This document shows positions 1-7,561 of a stretch of 36,339 bases of DNA, piece after piece (within the stretch, counting starts at the first letter, position 1; every line of letters starts with the position of its first letter). The DNA is from Halieaceae bacterium MED-G27 (GTDB lineage: Bacteria > Pseudomonadota > Gammaproteobacteria > Pseudomonadales > Halieaceae). The stretch is from assembly GCA_002456975.1 (NCBI GenBank), contig NTKA01000020.1, positions 1 through 36,339 on the forward strand, read 5' to 3'. The notes under the pieces were generated by a model. The model searched no databases, was not told the origin of the DNA, and was given only the letters and a program-made list of their open reading frames with translations. A program made the position numbers and the translations under genes.

Positions 1-42
1 CTTAGTTTACCGCAGTAATGCACATATTTTCTAACCTTAGGC

Positions 43-71
43 TTTAGTGCTTGCGAGGGTTGTGGTATAAC
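43..71 (+). promoter_or_regulatory. putative promoter of the rpsB-tsf operon
   Basis: An extended -10 element (TGG followed by TATAAC, 63-71) stands 17 bp after a weak -35 hexamer, TTTAGT (43-48). Transcription would start near position 78, giving a leader of about 125 nt before the rpsB start codon. A strong extended -10 with a poor -35 is plausible for a ribosomal-protein operon, but the call rests on sequence match alone. Confidence 0.45.
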
Positions 72-77
72 GCGGAC

Positions 78-203
78 CGCGCTTCGGGAAGAGTCCCGGC
101 CGTGACTAAATAGCACGTCGGTTATGAGATCTCTGCCGGGTGCCGGGCAACCGGTTGGCCAGAGATAACGGACGGAAGGTTAAACCCAAGAAAGAGACAA
201 ATT
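78..203 (+). promoter_or_regulatory. structured rpsB leader (probable S2 autoregulatory RNA)
   Basis: The leader holds two clear hairpins. CGGG (85-88) pairs with CCCG (95-98). A longer element pairs GTT (121-123) with AAC (167-169) and ATCTCTG (129-135) with CAGAGAT (160-166). It is capped by CCGG-GCAA-CCGG (143-154), that is, a GNRA-type tetraloop. Gammaproteobacterial rpsB mRNAs are known to carry a conserved structured leader through which ribosomal protein S2 represses its own operon. The position, length and two-hairpin layout fit that model. I did not compare it with a covariance model. Confidence 0.55.
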
Positions 204-977
204 ATGACACAAGTAAGCATGCGCGAGTTGTTGCAGGCCGGCGCGCATTTCGGCCACCAAACTCGTTTCTGGAACCCGAAAATGGATCAGTACATTTTCG
301 GTGCGCGCAACAAAATCCACATCATCAACCTCGAACACACAGTACCCGCGTTTAATGACGCCCTGGGTTTTGTTCGCCGGTTGGCGGAAAACAAGAATCA
401 GATCATGTTCGTGGGCACCAAACGTGCGGCGGGCAAGATTATTGAAGAGCAAGCGGCGCGCTGTGGCATGCCGTACGTGAGTCACCGCTGGTTGGGCGGC
501 ATGTTGACCAACTACAAGACGATCCGCTCATCGATCAAGCGTTTGCGTGATCTCGAGGCTCAGGAAGCTGACGGTACGTTTGCCAAGCTGACTAAGAAAG
601 AGGCGTTGATGCTCACTCGGAGCAAAGACAAGCTCGATCGATCGATTGGCGGCATCAAAGACATGGGCGGTCTGCCCGATGCGCTATTTGTGATTGACGT
701 CGATCACGAGAGAATCGCGATCACCGAGGCCAACAAGCTCGGTATTCCGGTCATCGGTGTTGTCGATACTAACAGTAATCCAGATGGTATCGATTACATC
801 ATTCCTGGTAACGACGACGCTATCCGAGCCATCAAGCTTTATGTGACAGCGGTTGCGGATGCTGTTTTAGAGGGTAAGGGAGCTTCATCGGCGACACCAG
901 TAGTCGACGAATTCGTGGAGGTTGCGGAGGCGGCGGAAGAGGCCGAGGAAGGAGCAGCCACGGGCGACGGCGAGTAA
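204..977 (+). CDS. rpsB: 30S ribosomal protein S2
   Basis: Small-subunit ribosomal protein S2 (257 aa), needed for S1 binding and 30S assembly. The N-terminus ([20 protein letters not shown]) and the internal stretches [19 protein letters not shown] and [13 protein letters not shown] are textbook S2. The usual length is about 240 aa; the extra residues are an acidic, Ala/Glu-rich tail (about 225-257), common in this family. The start is the ATG at 204, preceded by a purine-rich AAGAAAGAG. It is the first gene of the run and is separated from tsf by a hairpin with a T-run that probably acts as a partial terminator, as in E. coli. The structured leader upstream suggests feedback control by S2. 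Confidence 0.98.
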   Translation: MTQVSMRELLQAGAHFGHQTRFWNPKMDQYIFGARNKIHIINLEHTVPAFNDALGFVRRLAENKNQIMFVGTKRAAGKIIEEQAARCGMPYVSHRWLGGMLTNYKTIRSSIKRLRDLEAQEADGTFAKLTKKEALMLTRSKDKLDRSIGGIKDMGGLPDALFVIDVDHERIAITEANKLGIPVIGVVDTNSNPDGIDYIIPGNDDAIRAIKLYVTAVADAVLEGKGASSATPVVDEFVEVAEAAEEAEEGAATGDGE

Positions 978-986
978 CAAAGACAC

Positions 987-1013
987 ACGCCGCGCACCGC
1001 GCGGCGTTTTTTT
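987..1013 (+). terminator. intrinsic terminator/attenuator between rpsB and tsf
   Basis: A 9-bp GC-rich stem, ACGCCGCGC (987-995) with GCGCGGCGT (999-1007), has a 3-nt loop and runs into seven T residues (1007-1013). It lies ten bases after the rpsB stop. Because tsf follows in the same direction with little room for its own promoter, this is more likely a partial terminator that sets the rpsB:tsf ratio than the end of the operon. Confidence 0.85.
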
Positions 1014-1074
1014 ATGTCCGAGCGAAACGCGTATCGGATGGTTTATCAACGTTAGTGACAACAGGGTGGGGAAA

Positions 1075-1932
1075 ATGTCTGCTGCATTAGTGAAAGAACT
1101 GCGAGAGCGAACCGGCCTTGGCCTGCTGGAGTGCAAGAAAGCACTCGCGGCAGCCGGTGGAGATGTTGAGGTTGCAATCGAGGAGCTCCGTAAGGCCTCG
1201 GGTATGAAGGCTGCAAAGAAGGCGGGTCGAACGGCCGCTGATGGCGTGGTTGCTATAAGAGTGGCTGAGGGTGGTGCGTCTGCCGTGATCGGTGAAGTCA
1301 ATAGCGAGACCGATTTCGTGGCAAGAGACGATAACTTCCTAGCCTTTGTTGACGCCGTTATGGATCGAGCGGAAGAGCTCAAGACTGACGATATTACTGC
1401 AGTGGCTGGTGGTGATGTAGAAAATGCACGCCAGGCGCTGGTTCAAAAAATTGGAGAGAACATCTCGGTACGTCGTATTGCCGTTCTTGAGGCTGATAAC
1501 GGCGTTATAGGCGGCTACGTCCACGGCAACAACCGAATTGCAGTGTTAGTCCAGCTCGAGGGCGGCACTGAGGAGCTCGCGAAAGACGTTGCCATGCACG
1601 TGGCCGCTGTAAACCCCGCGGTAGTATCACCGTCTGATATGCCCGAGGAACTTCTGCAGAAAGAGCGCGAGATTTACACCGCACAAGCGGCTGACTCCGG
1701 CAAGCCACCCGAAATTGTCGAGAAAATGATCGAGGGTAGAATCGGTAAATATCTCAAAGAGAATAGCCTGACCGAGCAGCCCTTTGTGAGAGATCCAGAC
1801 ACTAGTGTCGGCAAGCTGGTCAAGGCTGCAGGCGCTTCTGTGGTTGTTTTTACCCGTTTCGAAGTCGGCGAGGGTATTGAGGTCGAGAAAGTCGATTTTG
1901 CAGCCGAGGTGGCAGCGCAGCTCGGCGGTTGA
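1075..1932 (+). CDS. tsf: translation elongation factor Ts
   Basis: EF-Ts (285 aa), the guanine-nucleotide exchange factor of EF-Tu. The N-terminal UBA-like domain (residues 1-55, beginning [20 protein letters not shown]) and the TDFVAR signature of the EF-Tu contact region are present. The open frame extends upstream to 922, but that part overlaps rpsB and the terminator hairpin and has no EF-Ts character. The ATG at 1075, with a G-rich GGTGGGG just before it, gives the standard N-terminus. The length matches E. coli (283 aa). It follows rpsB across an attenuator-like hairpin and precedes pyrH, the usual order in gammaproteobacteria. Confidence 0.97.
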   Translation: MSAALVKELRERTGLGLLECKKALAAAGGDVEVAIEELRKASGMKAAKKAGRTAADGVVAIRVAEGGASAVIGEVNSETDFVARDDNFLAFVDAVMDRAEELKTDDITAVAGGDVENARQALVQKIGENISVRRIAVLEADNGVIGGYVHGNNRIAVLVQLEGGTEELAKDVAMHVAAVNPAVVSPSDMPEELLQKEREIYTAQAADSGKPPEIVEKMIEGRIGKYLKENSLTEQPFVRDPDTSVGKLVKAAGASVVVFTRFEVGEGIEVEKVDFAAEVAAQLGG

Positions 1933-1996
1933 TACGACACATCGCCGAGCTGCTCTCAGACGGCGATGAAATCACATGCGGTTTAAAGGACAGAGC

Positions 1997-2716
1997 ATGG
2001 CGGCGGAGAAGGTCTACAAGCGAATATTGTTGAAGCTCAGCGGTGAGGCGTTAACTGGTGATGAAGCCTTTGGTATTGATCCCAAAGTACTCGATCGTTT
2101 GGCGTTGGAAATCGGGCAGCTCGTTGGTATCGGTGTTCAGGTGGGTTTAGTTGTCGGCGGCGGTAATTTGTTCCGAGGGGCAGCATTACAAGCCGCGGGC
2201 TTGGATCGAGTTACCGGAGATCACATGGGCATGCTGGCGACAGTGATGAATGCGCTGGCACTTCGTGATGCGTTGGAGCGCTCTAATATTGCGACGCAGG
2301 TGATGTCGGCTATTCCAATGAGTGGTGTGGTTGACCATTACGATCGTCGCAAGGCGATCCGGGCCCTTTCGCAGGGTGATGTTGTGATCTTCTCAGCCGG
2401 TACGGGTAACCCATTCTTTACTACCGACTCATCGGCGTGCTTGCGTGGGATCGAAATTGAAGCTGATTTGGTTCTAAAGGCGACCAAAGTCGACGGCGTT
2501 TACGACACTGACCCAATGCAGAATCCAGACGCAGTGAAATATGAGCAACTTGGCTACGACGAAGTGCTCGACAATAAGCTCGGGGTGATGGATTTAACCG
2601 CAATTTGCTTGGTGCGCGATCATCAAATGCCTGTTCGGGTCTTTAATATGTCGATGCAAGGCGCGTTATTGAGTATTGTACGCGGAGGGGCTGAAGGCAC
2701 GCTGATCTGTTCGTGA
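1997..2716 (+). CDS. pyrH: UMP kinase
   Basis: Uridylate kinase (239 aa): UMP + ATP to UDP + ADP, a hexameric cytosolic enzyme of the amino-acid-kinase fold that is regulated by GTP and UTP. The signatures are [11 protein letters not shown] near the N-terminus, [10 protein letters not shown] (phosphate and UMP binding), [15 protein letters not shown] and, in the nucleotide site, the [13 protein letters not shown] stretch. An in-frame ATG at 1976 would add seven residues. The ATG at 1997 is preferred because AAAGGA sits seven bases before it and it gives the family N-terminus. It lies between tsf and frr, the normal position. Confidence 0.97.
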   Translation: MAAEKVYKRILLKLSGEALTGDEAFGIDPKVLDRLALEIGQLVGIGVQVGLVVGGGNLFRGAALQAAGLDRVTGDHMGMLATVMNALALRDALERSNIATQVMSAIPMSGVVDHYDRRKAIRALSQGDVVIFSAGTGNPFFTTDSSACLRGIEIEADLVLKATKVDGVYDTDPMQNPDAVKYEQLGYDEVLDNKLGVMDLTAICLVRDHQMPVRVFNMSMQGALLSIVRGGAEGTLICS

Positions 2717-2756
2717 GTCGTGGACTGAGTGGGGGTCCTCAAGTTCGGAGATAACA

Positions 2757-3338
2757 ATGATCGATGATATTCATTTAGACGCTGAGGCTCGCATGGAGAA
2801 AGCGATTGAAGCGTTGGGGCAAAATTTCAATAAGATTCGTACGGGTAGAGCTCACCCGAGCATTCTCGATGGTGTTCGCGTTGATTATTACGGTGCTGAG
2901 ACGCCGTTGAAACAACTTGCGAGTATCAATGTAGAGGATGCGAGAACATTGGCGGTCAGCGTCTTTGATAAATCAATCACCCCCGATGTCGAAAAGGCGA
3001 TCATGAAGAGCGATCTTGGTCTCAATCCCTCGACGGCGGGCGATGTAATCCGAATACCCATGCCGATGCTCACAGAGGAGACTCGGAGAGGCTACATCAA
3101 GCAGGCTAGGGCAGAAGCCGAGTCAGGCAGAGTGTCTATTCGCAATGCGCGCCGCGATGCAAATGGCATGCTGAAGGATCTCGTCAAGGACAAAGACATC
3201 TCGGAAGACGAGGAGCGCAGGGCGCAAGATGCAGTCCAAAAGTTGACCGATACCTATGTTGCCAAGGTCGAGGCTGCGTTGACGGCAAAAGAAGCCGACC
3301 TGATGGAGATCCGAGCACCGTCGGTGCGAGGTCGCTAA
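2757..3338 (+). CDS. frr: ribosome recycling factor
   Basis: RRF (193 aa) splits post-termination ribosomes together with EF-G and IF3. The core is complete: [26 protein letters not shown] at the N-terminus, then the domain II stretch [14 protein letters not shown], and helix III with [21 protein letters not shown]. The family is usually 185 aa; here eight extra residues (about IRAPSVRGR) follow the usual KEADLME ending. The start ATG has GGAG upstream. The TAA stop lies one base before the TTG start of uppS, so the two are probably translationally coupled. Confidence 0.97.
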   Translation: MIDDIHLDAEARMEKAIEALGQNFNKIRTGRAHPSILDGVRVDYYGAETPLKQLASINVEDARTLAVSVFDKSITPDVEKAIMKSDLGLNPSTAGDVIRIPMPMLTEETRRGYIKQARAEAESGRVSIRNARRDANGMLKDLVKDKDISEDEERRAQDAVQKLTDTYVAKVEAALTAKEADLMEIRAPSVRGR

Positions 3339-3339
3339 T

Positions 3340-4077
3340 TTGAATTTACCTCTGTCTGCCAAAGCGAAGATTCCCAAGCACATTGCGATCATCATGGATG
3401 GCAATAATCGGTGGGCTAAGCGCCGAGGTGTGCCGAGTCCCATCGGACATCGCGCAGGTGCCGATATTGTCAAGGGCCTGATGTATGCCTGTCGTGATCG
3501 CGGCGTTGACACGCTGACCCTATTCGCCTTCTCAAGTGAAAACTGGCAACGGCCTGAAGCCGAAGTGCGGGCATTAATGGCGTTGTTGTCGCGCTATTTG
3601 CGCCGCGAAATCAAAGAGCTTGCCGCCGATGGCGTGAGGATTCGCTTTATTGGTCGTCGTGACAGATTTAGTCCGAGAATTAAGAAGCTGTTGGATGATT
3701 CGGAACAGGCGACGGCTCACAACACGTCGGCAACACTCGTGCTAGCCCTTGATTACGGGGGACGCTGGGATGTCAGCCGTGCCGCGAGTGAACTCGCGAG
3801 TGATGTCGCTGCTGGCCGCTTGAGTGCGGAGGAAATTAACGAGGAACTGTTATCTTCACGGTTGTCCCTGGCGGACCGACCTGCGCCTGATCTCTGTATT
3901 CGAACGGGTGGTGAGTGGCGGCTATCGAATTTTCTACTGTGGCAATTCGCCTACGCCGAGCTTTGGTTTACCGATACCTTGTGGCCCGATTTTAGTGTCG
4001 ATGAGCTGGATGAAGCGATCGCACATTTCGCCAGTCGAGAGCGGCGATACGGAGGTCGTCCCGGCGAGGGCGCGTAG
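3340..4077 (+). CDS. uppS: undecaprenyl diphosphate synthase (cis-prenyltransferase)
   Basis: UppS (245 aa) condenses eight isopentenyl diphosphates onto farnesyl diphosphate to make the C55 carrier lipid for peptidoglycan and O-antigen. The catalytic Asp is D20 in IIMDGNNRWAKRRG. The FSSENW motif and the C-terminal CIRTGGEWRLSNFLLWQ stretch that binds diphosphate are intact. The start is TTG at 3340, with GAGGT (3328-3332) seven bases upstream. The first in-frame ATG lies inside the catalytic motif and cannot be the start. It sits one base after frr and two bases before cdsA, so it is part of a tightly packed operon. Confidence 0.96.
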   Translation: MNLPLSAKAKIPKHIAIIMDGNNRWAKRRGVPSPIGHRAGADIVKGLMYACRDRGVDTLTLFAFSSENWQRPEAEVRALMALLSRYLRREIKELAADGVRIRFIGRRDRFSPRIKKLLDDSEQATAHNTSATLVLALDYGGRWDVSRAASELASDVAAGRLSAEEINEELLSSRLSLADRPAPDLCIRTGGEWRLSNFLLWQFAYAELWFTDTLWPDFSVDELDEAIAHFASRERRYGGRPGEGA

Positions 4078-4079
4078 CC

Positions 4080-4919
4080 ATGCTAAAGAAGCGTATCGTC
4101 ACCGCGTTAGCGATGTTCTTGTGCTTTGTCTCGGCGATCTACTTTCTGCCGGCATCGACATTGGCCTGGGCGTTTGCGGTGGTGGCGGCCGCGGGGGCGT
4201 GGGAGTGGGGCTACCTCGCGGGCTGGAATACACCCATCCGGAGAGTAGCCTTCGTTGGTGCCTTTCTGTGTTTATGCGGCGCCTACGCGCTTGCCTATCG
4301 CCCGGACACAGCACCAGCCGCAATGATTATCCAGCCGGTGTTGGGCTTTGTATGTTTGGTTTGGCTAATCAATGCTTTGTTGGTCGATAACTATCCCTCG
4401 ATGGCCAGCCTCTGGCGATCGCGCATTACCCGGAGCTTAATGGGCTTGTTCATTTTGGGATCCGGTTGGTTTTCGTTGGTCTACGTAGTCAGTTTGCCGC
4501 ACGGCCCTTTGCTGATTGTCTTATTTATTGTCACCGTTGCTGCTGCTGATGTCGGCGCTTTTTTTACCGGTCGATCCTTTGGGAAGCACAAGTTGGCCGA
4601 AAAGGTGAGCCCGGCAAAGACCTGGGAGGGCCTCTACGGTGGTTTGCTATTTGTCTGCGTCTTAGCGCTGCTGGTCTGGAATTTTTTACCACCTGTCTTC
4701 GCCCATGTGCACCACATGGAAGTTCTTTGTATTGGTGCTGCGTGTGCTGGCGCCTCAGTGTTGGGCGACCTCACTGTCAGCATGGTGAAGCGCGAGAGTG
4801 GTTATAAAGATTCGGGTGCGCTTTTGCCGGGTCACGGCGGACTACTCGATCGTTTGGATAGTATCTGTGGCGCAGCCCCATTTTTTGCACTGTCGATGGT
4901 GCTGGTGGTGTACAGCTGA
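4080..4919 (+). CDS. cdsA: phosphatidate cytidylyltransferase (CDP-diglyceride synthase)
   Basis: CdsA (279 aa) converts phosphatidic acid and CTP to CDP-diacylglycerol, the precursor of all bacterial phospholipids. It is an inner-membrane protein with about eight hydrophobic segments across its length. The family signature is complete at residues 234-261: SMVKRESGYKDSG followed by LLPGHGGLLDRLDS, including the metal-binding Asp residues. The ATG lies two bases after uppS, and the TGA stop overlaps the dxr start (TGATG). Confidence 0.96.
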   Translation: MLKKRIVTALAMFLCFVSAIYFLPASTLAWAFAVVAAAGAWEWGYLAGWNTPIRRVAFVGAFLCLCGAYALAYRPDTAPAAMIIQPVLGFVCLVWLINALLVDNYPSMASLWRSRITRSLMGLFILGSGWFSLVYVVSLPHGPLLIVLFIVTVAAADVGAFFTGRSFGKHKLAEKVSPAKTWEGLYGGLLFVCVLALLVWNFLPPVFAHVHHMEVLCIGAACAGASVLGDLTVSMVKRESGYKDSGALLPGHGGLLDRLDSICGAAPFFALSMVLVVYS

Positions 4920-6106
4920 TGCAGCAGGTTATGGTGTTTGGTGCGACGGGTTCCATCGGCGCCAGTACGCTGGATGTCATTAAACGGCATCCGGAACAGT
5001 TTCGAGCGCACACGCTGACCGCTAACCGATCTGTCGACGCCATGGTGCAACTCTGCCTCGAGCATGAGCCGGAATTTGCCGTGATGTCGGATGAATCAGC
5101 CGCTGAAGCCTTGCGGCAAGGTGTCGATGGCCGGGCCCCTACTACGGTACTCGCAGGTGAGTCCGCGATGATAGAGCTTGCCCAGAGCGAAGCTATCGAC
5201 ACCGTTATGGCTGCGATCGTGGGTTTCGCGGGTTTGCCGGCGACCTTGGCGGCTGCTGCTGCTGGAAAACGACTGTTGCTTGCTAACAAGGAAGCTTTGG
5301 TTGGTGCTGGCGCGCTCTTTATGCGCACAGTTAAAGAGTCAGGCGCACTGCTTTTACCTGTGGATAGTGAGCACAACGCGATGTTTCAGTGCTTACCGAC
5401 TGATGCTAAAGCCCGGCCAATTATGGATCGCGTCGAGAAGATCTTGCTCACGGCTTCAGGCGGCCCTTTTAGAGGTCGATCGCGACAGTCGCTACAGACG
5501 GTGACACCCGACGAGGCTTGCGCACATCCCAACTGGGATATGGGGCGAAAAATTTCCGTAGACTCCGCCACACTGGTCAATAAAGGGCTCGAACTCGCCG
5601 AGGCCTGCTGGTTATTCGATAGAAAACCCGAAGAAATCGAGGTCGTTGTTCACCCTCAGAGTATTGTTCATTCGATGATTCGATATATCGATGGCTCGGT
5701 ATTAGCGCAAATGGGTCAGCCCGATATGCGGACGCCGATTGCCTACAGTCTGTCGTGGCCTAACCGAATCGATGCGGGTGTCTCGCCACTCGATATGGTG
5801 GCTGTTGGCAGGCTCGATTTCGAGGCACCAGACCTCGATGCGTTTCCCTGCCTTCGATTGGCTTATGAGTCGATCAAAGTCGCTGGCGGTATGTGCGTAT
5901 ACAGCGCAGCCAATGAAATCGCTGTCGACGCTTTTCTAGGCGAGCGCATCCGCTTTACCGATATCGATCGTGTTATCCAGGCGACGCTCGAGAGCACTAC
6001 ACTATTGGAACCAAAAGACATTGCCACGGTCATAGCACTTGACCAGTCTGCGCGACAACATGCGGCAGAAGCGGTGGCATCTATGAGTTCAAATGGGAGA
6101 ACTTAG
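4919..6106 (+). CDS. dxr: 1-deoxy-D-xylulose 5-phosphate reductoisomerase
   Basis: DXR/IspC (395 aa) catalyses the NADPH-dependent rearrangement and reduction of DXP to MEP, the committed step of the non-mevalonate isoprenoid pathway that also feeds UppS upstream. The NADPH-binding GATGSIG is at residues 8-14. The metal ligands correspond to D149 and E151 in PVDSEHNAMFQ and to a Glu in NKGLELAEACWLF. Length and residue numbering match E. coli DXR (398 aa). The start overlaps the cdsA stop by one base and rseP follows after six bases. Confidence 0.97.
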   Translation: MQQVMVFGATGSIGASTLDVIKRHPEQFRAHTLTANRSVDAMVQLCLEHEPEFAVMSDESAAEALRQGVDGRAPTTVLAGESAMIELAQSEAIDTVMAAIVGFAGLPATLAAAAAGKRLLLANKEALVGAGALFMRTVKESGALLLPVDSEHNAMFQCLPTDAKARPIMDRVEKILLTASGGPFRGRSRQSLQTVTPDEACAHPNWDMGRKISVDSATLVNKGLELAEACWLFDRKPEEIEVVVHPQSIVHSMIRYIDGSVLAQMGQPDMRTPIAYSLSWPNRIDAGVSPLDMVAVGRLDFEAPDLDAFPCLRLAYESIKVAGGMCVYSAANEIAVDAFLGERIRFTDIDRVIQATLESTTLLEPKDIATVIALDQSARQHAAEAVASMSSNGRT

Positions 6107-6112
6107 TTAAGG

Positions 6113-7468
6113 ATGATTAACGCACTATTCACAGTGGCGATGGCGCTGGTGACACTCGGTATTTTGGTTACCATCCACGAGTTTGGACACTACTGGGTAG
6201 CGAGGCGCTGCGGTGTCCGAGTGCTACGATTTGCTGTGGGATTTGGGCAGCCATTATTGACCTGGCGAGACCGCCATGGCACTGAGTTTTCTCTGTGTGC
6301 TATCCCATTGGGTGGCTACGTCAAAATGCTCGATGAACGCGATGGTGATCAGACCTCTTCAGCAACAGACGACGCGTTCAACCAAAAACCGGTGGGTCAC
6401 AAACTTGCGATTGTCGCCGCGGGCCCGGCGGCCAATTTTTTGTTGGCGATCGCTGTTTTGTTCATTCTCTTTCTTCGGGGTCAGTCAGACCTCGTACCTA
6501 TTGTTGAGGCGGTCCAGCCCGACAGCGTGGCGGCTAACGCTGGGTTGGAAGTGGGTCATGAGGTGGTCGCGGTAGATGGTGTTGATGCGACGACCTTATC
6601 ATCGGTGCGATTCGCCCTGCTGAAGCGCCTAGGAGACACCGGCACCATCGACCTGTCGGTATTGCTAGGCCTGAGCGAACGCCCGTCGATCGTGTCAATC
6701 CCGATTGATCAGTGGCTCTCTGATATTGAGGAGCCTGATCCAATTGCTGCTTTGGGTGTGACATTCTCTGTGCTGCCCGAGACCCCACAGGTTGGGTCAG
6801 TCAATGATGATAGCCCTGCGTCGCTCGCAGGCTTTGCACCGTCTGACCTCATTATCCAAGCGGACGATGTCGATATTGTGCGCTGGATGGATTTTGTTGA
6901 TTACGTGCGCGCACGCCCCGGTGTTGCTATCTCGGTATTGGTAGAACGTGGCATGGAAACTAAGCTCCTCACCGTTACGCCCGAAGCTAGCCTTCGTAAT
7001 GGTGAAACAGTGGGCTCTGTCGGGATGGCTGTTTTATTACCTGAGATTCCTGAAAATCGCATTAGATACACCAGTCGTGGTCCAGTTGAAGCGCTGGGTG
7101 CTGCGATTGAGCGGACTTGGTCTCTCACACTCTTTACTTTCGAGTCGATGTGGAAAATGTTGCAAGGGCTGATTTCGACCAAAAACCTGTCAGGACCAAT
7201 TTCGATTGCACAGGTTGCAGCTCAAACCGCGGAATCTGGTTTCATCACTTGGCTGTCGTTTTTGGCGCTTCTTAGTATTTCACTGGGCGCTATCAACCTG
7301 CTGCCAATACCCGTGTTGGATGGCGGCCACATCGTCTTTCATGCTTTCGAGGGTATTTTCGGGAGACCGGTCCCCGAGAGCGTACAAATTATGAGCTATC
7401 AGATCGGTCTTATGGCAGTTTTTTGCCTAATGGTGTTTGCCATCTACAACGATGTGGCCCGTCTGTGA
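6113..7468 (+). CDS. rseP: site-2 (S2P) intramembrane zinc metalloprotease RseP
   Basis: RseP (451 aa, M50 family) cleaves the anti-sigma factor RseA within the membrane to release sigma-E, and also removes remnant signal peptides. The zinc-binding HEFGH is at residues 22-26 in the first membrane helix, and the third ligand is D403 in NLLPIPVLDGGH. Two PDZ domains lie between (about 110-200 and 210-300), for example around VQPDSVAANAGLEVGHEV. Two helices close the protein. Length and positions match E. coli RseP almost exactly. It sits immediately upstream of bamA and skp, whose products belong to the envelope pathway that sigma-E monitors. Confidence 0.97.
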   Translation: MINALFTVAMALVTLGILVTIHEFGHYWVARRCGVRVLRFAVGFGQPLLTWRDRHGTEFSLCAIPLGGYVKMLDERDGDQTSSATDDAFNQKPVGHKLAIVAAGPAANFLLAIAVLFILFLRGQSDLVPIVEAVQPDSVAANAGLEVGHEVVAVDGVDATTLSSVRFALLKRLGDTGTIDLSVLLGLSERPSIVSIPIDQWLSDIEEPDPIAALGVTFSVLPETPQVGSVNDDSPASLAGFAPSDLIIQADDVDIVRWMDFVDYVRARPGVAISVLVERGMETKLLTVTPEASLRNGETVGSVGMAVLLPEIPENRIRYTSRGPVEALGAAIERTWSLTLFTFESMWKMLQGLISTKNLSGPISIAQVAAQTAESGFITWLSFLALLSISLGAINLLPIPVLDGGHIVFHAFEGIFGRPVPESVQIMSYQIGLMAVFCLMVFAIYNDVARL

Positions 7469-7561
7469 GATACTCCGCGGCTTCAACGCGATCCGACTGG
7501 ATTTTGGCGCCTACCTAAATGGGTGTGTGCCGTCTGTTAGCAACGACATTAATGGTTTTTC

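Noticed and set aside
922-1074. N-terminal extension of tsf.
   Set aside because: It overlaps rpsB in another frame and crosses the terminator hairpin; EF-Ts homology begins at the ATG at 1075.
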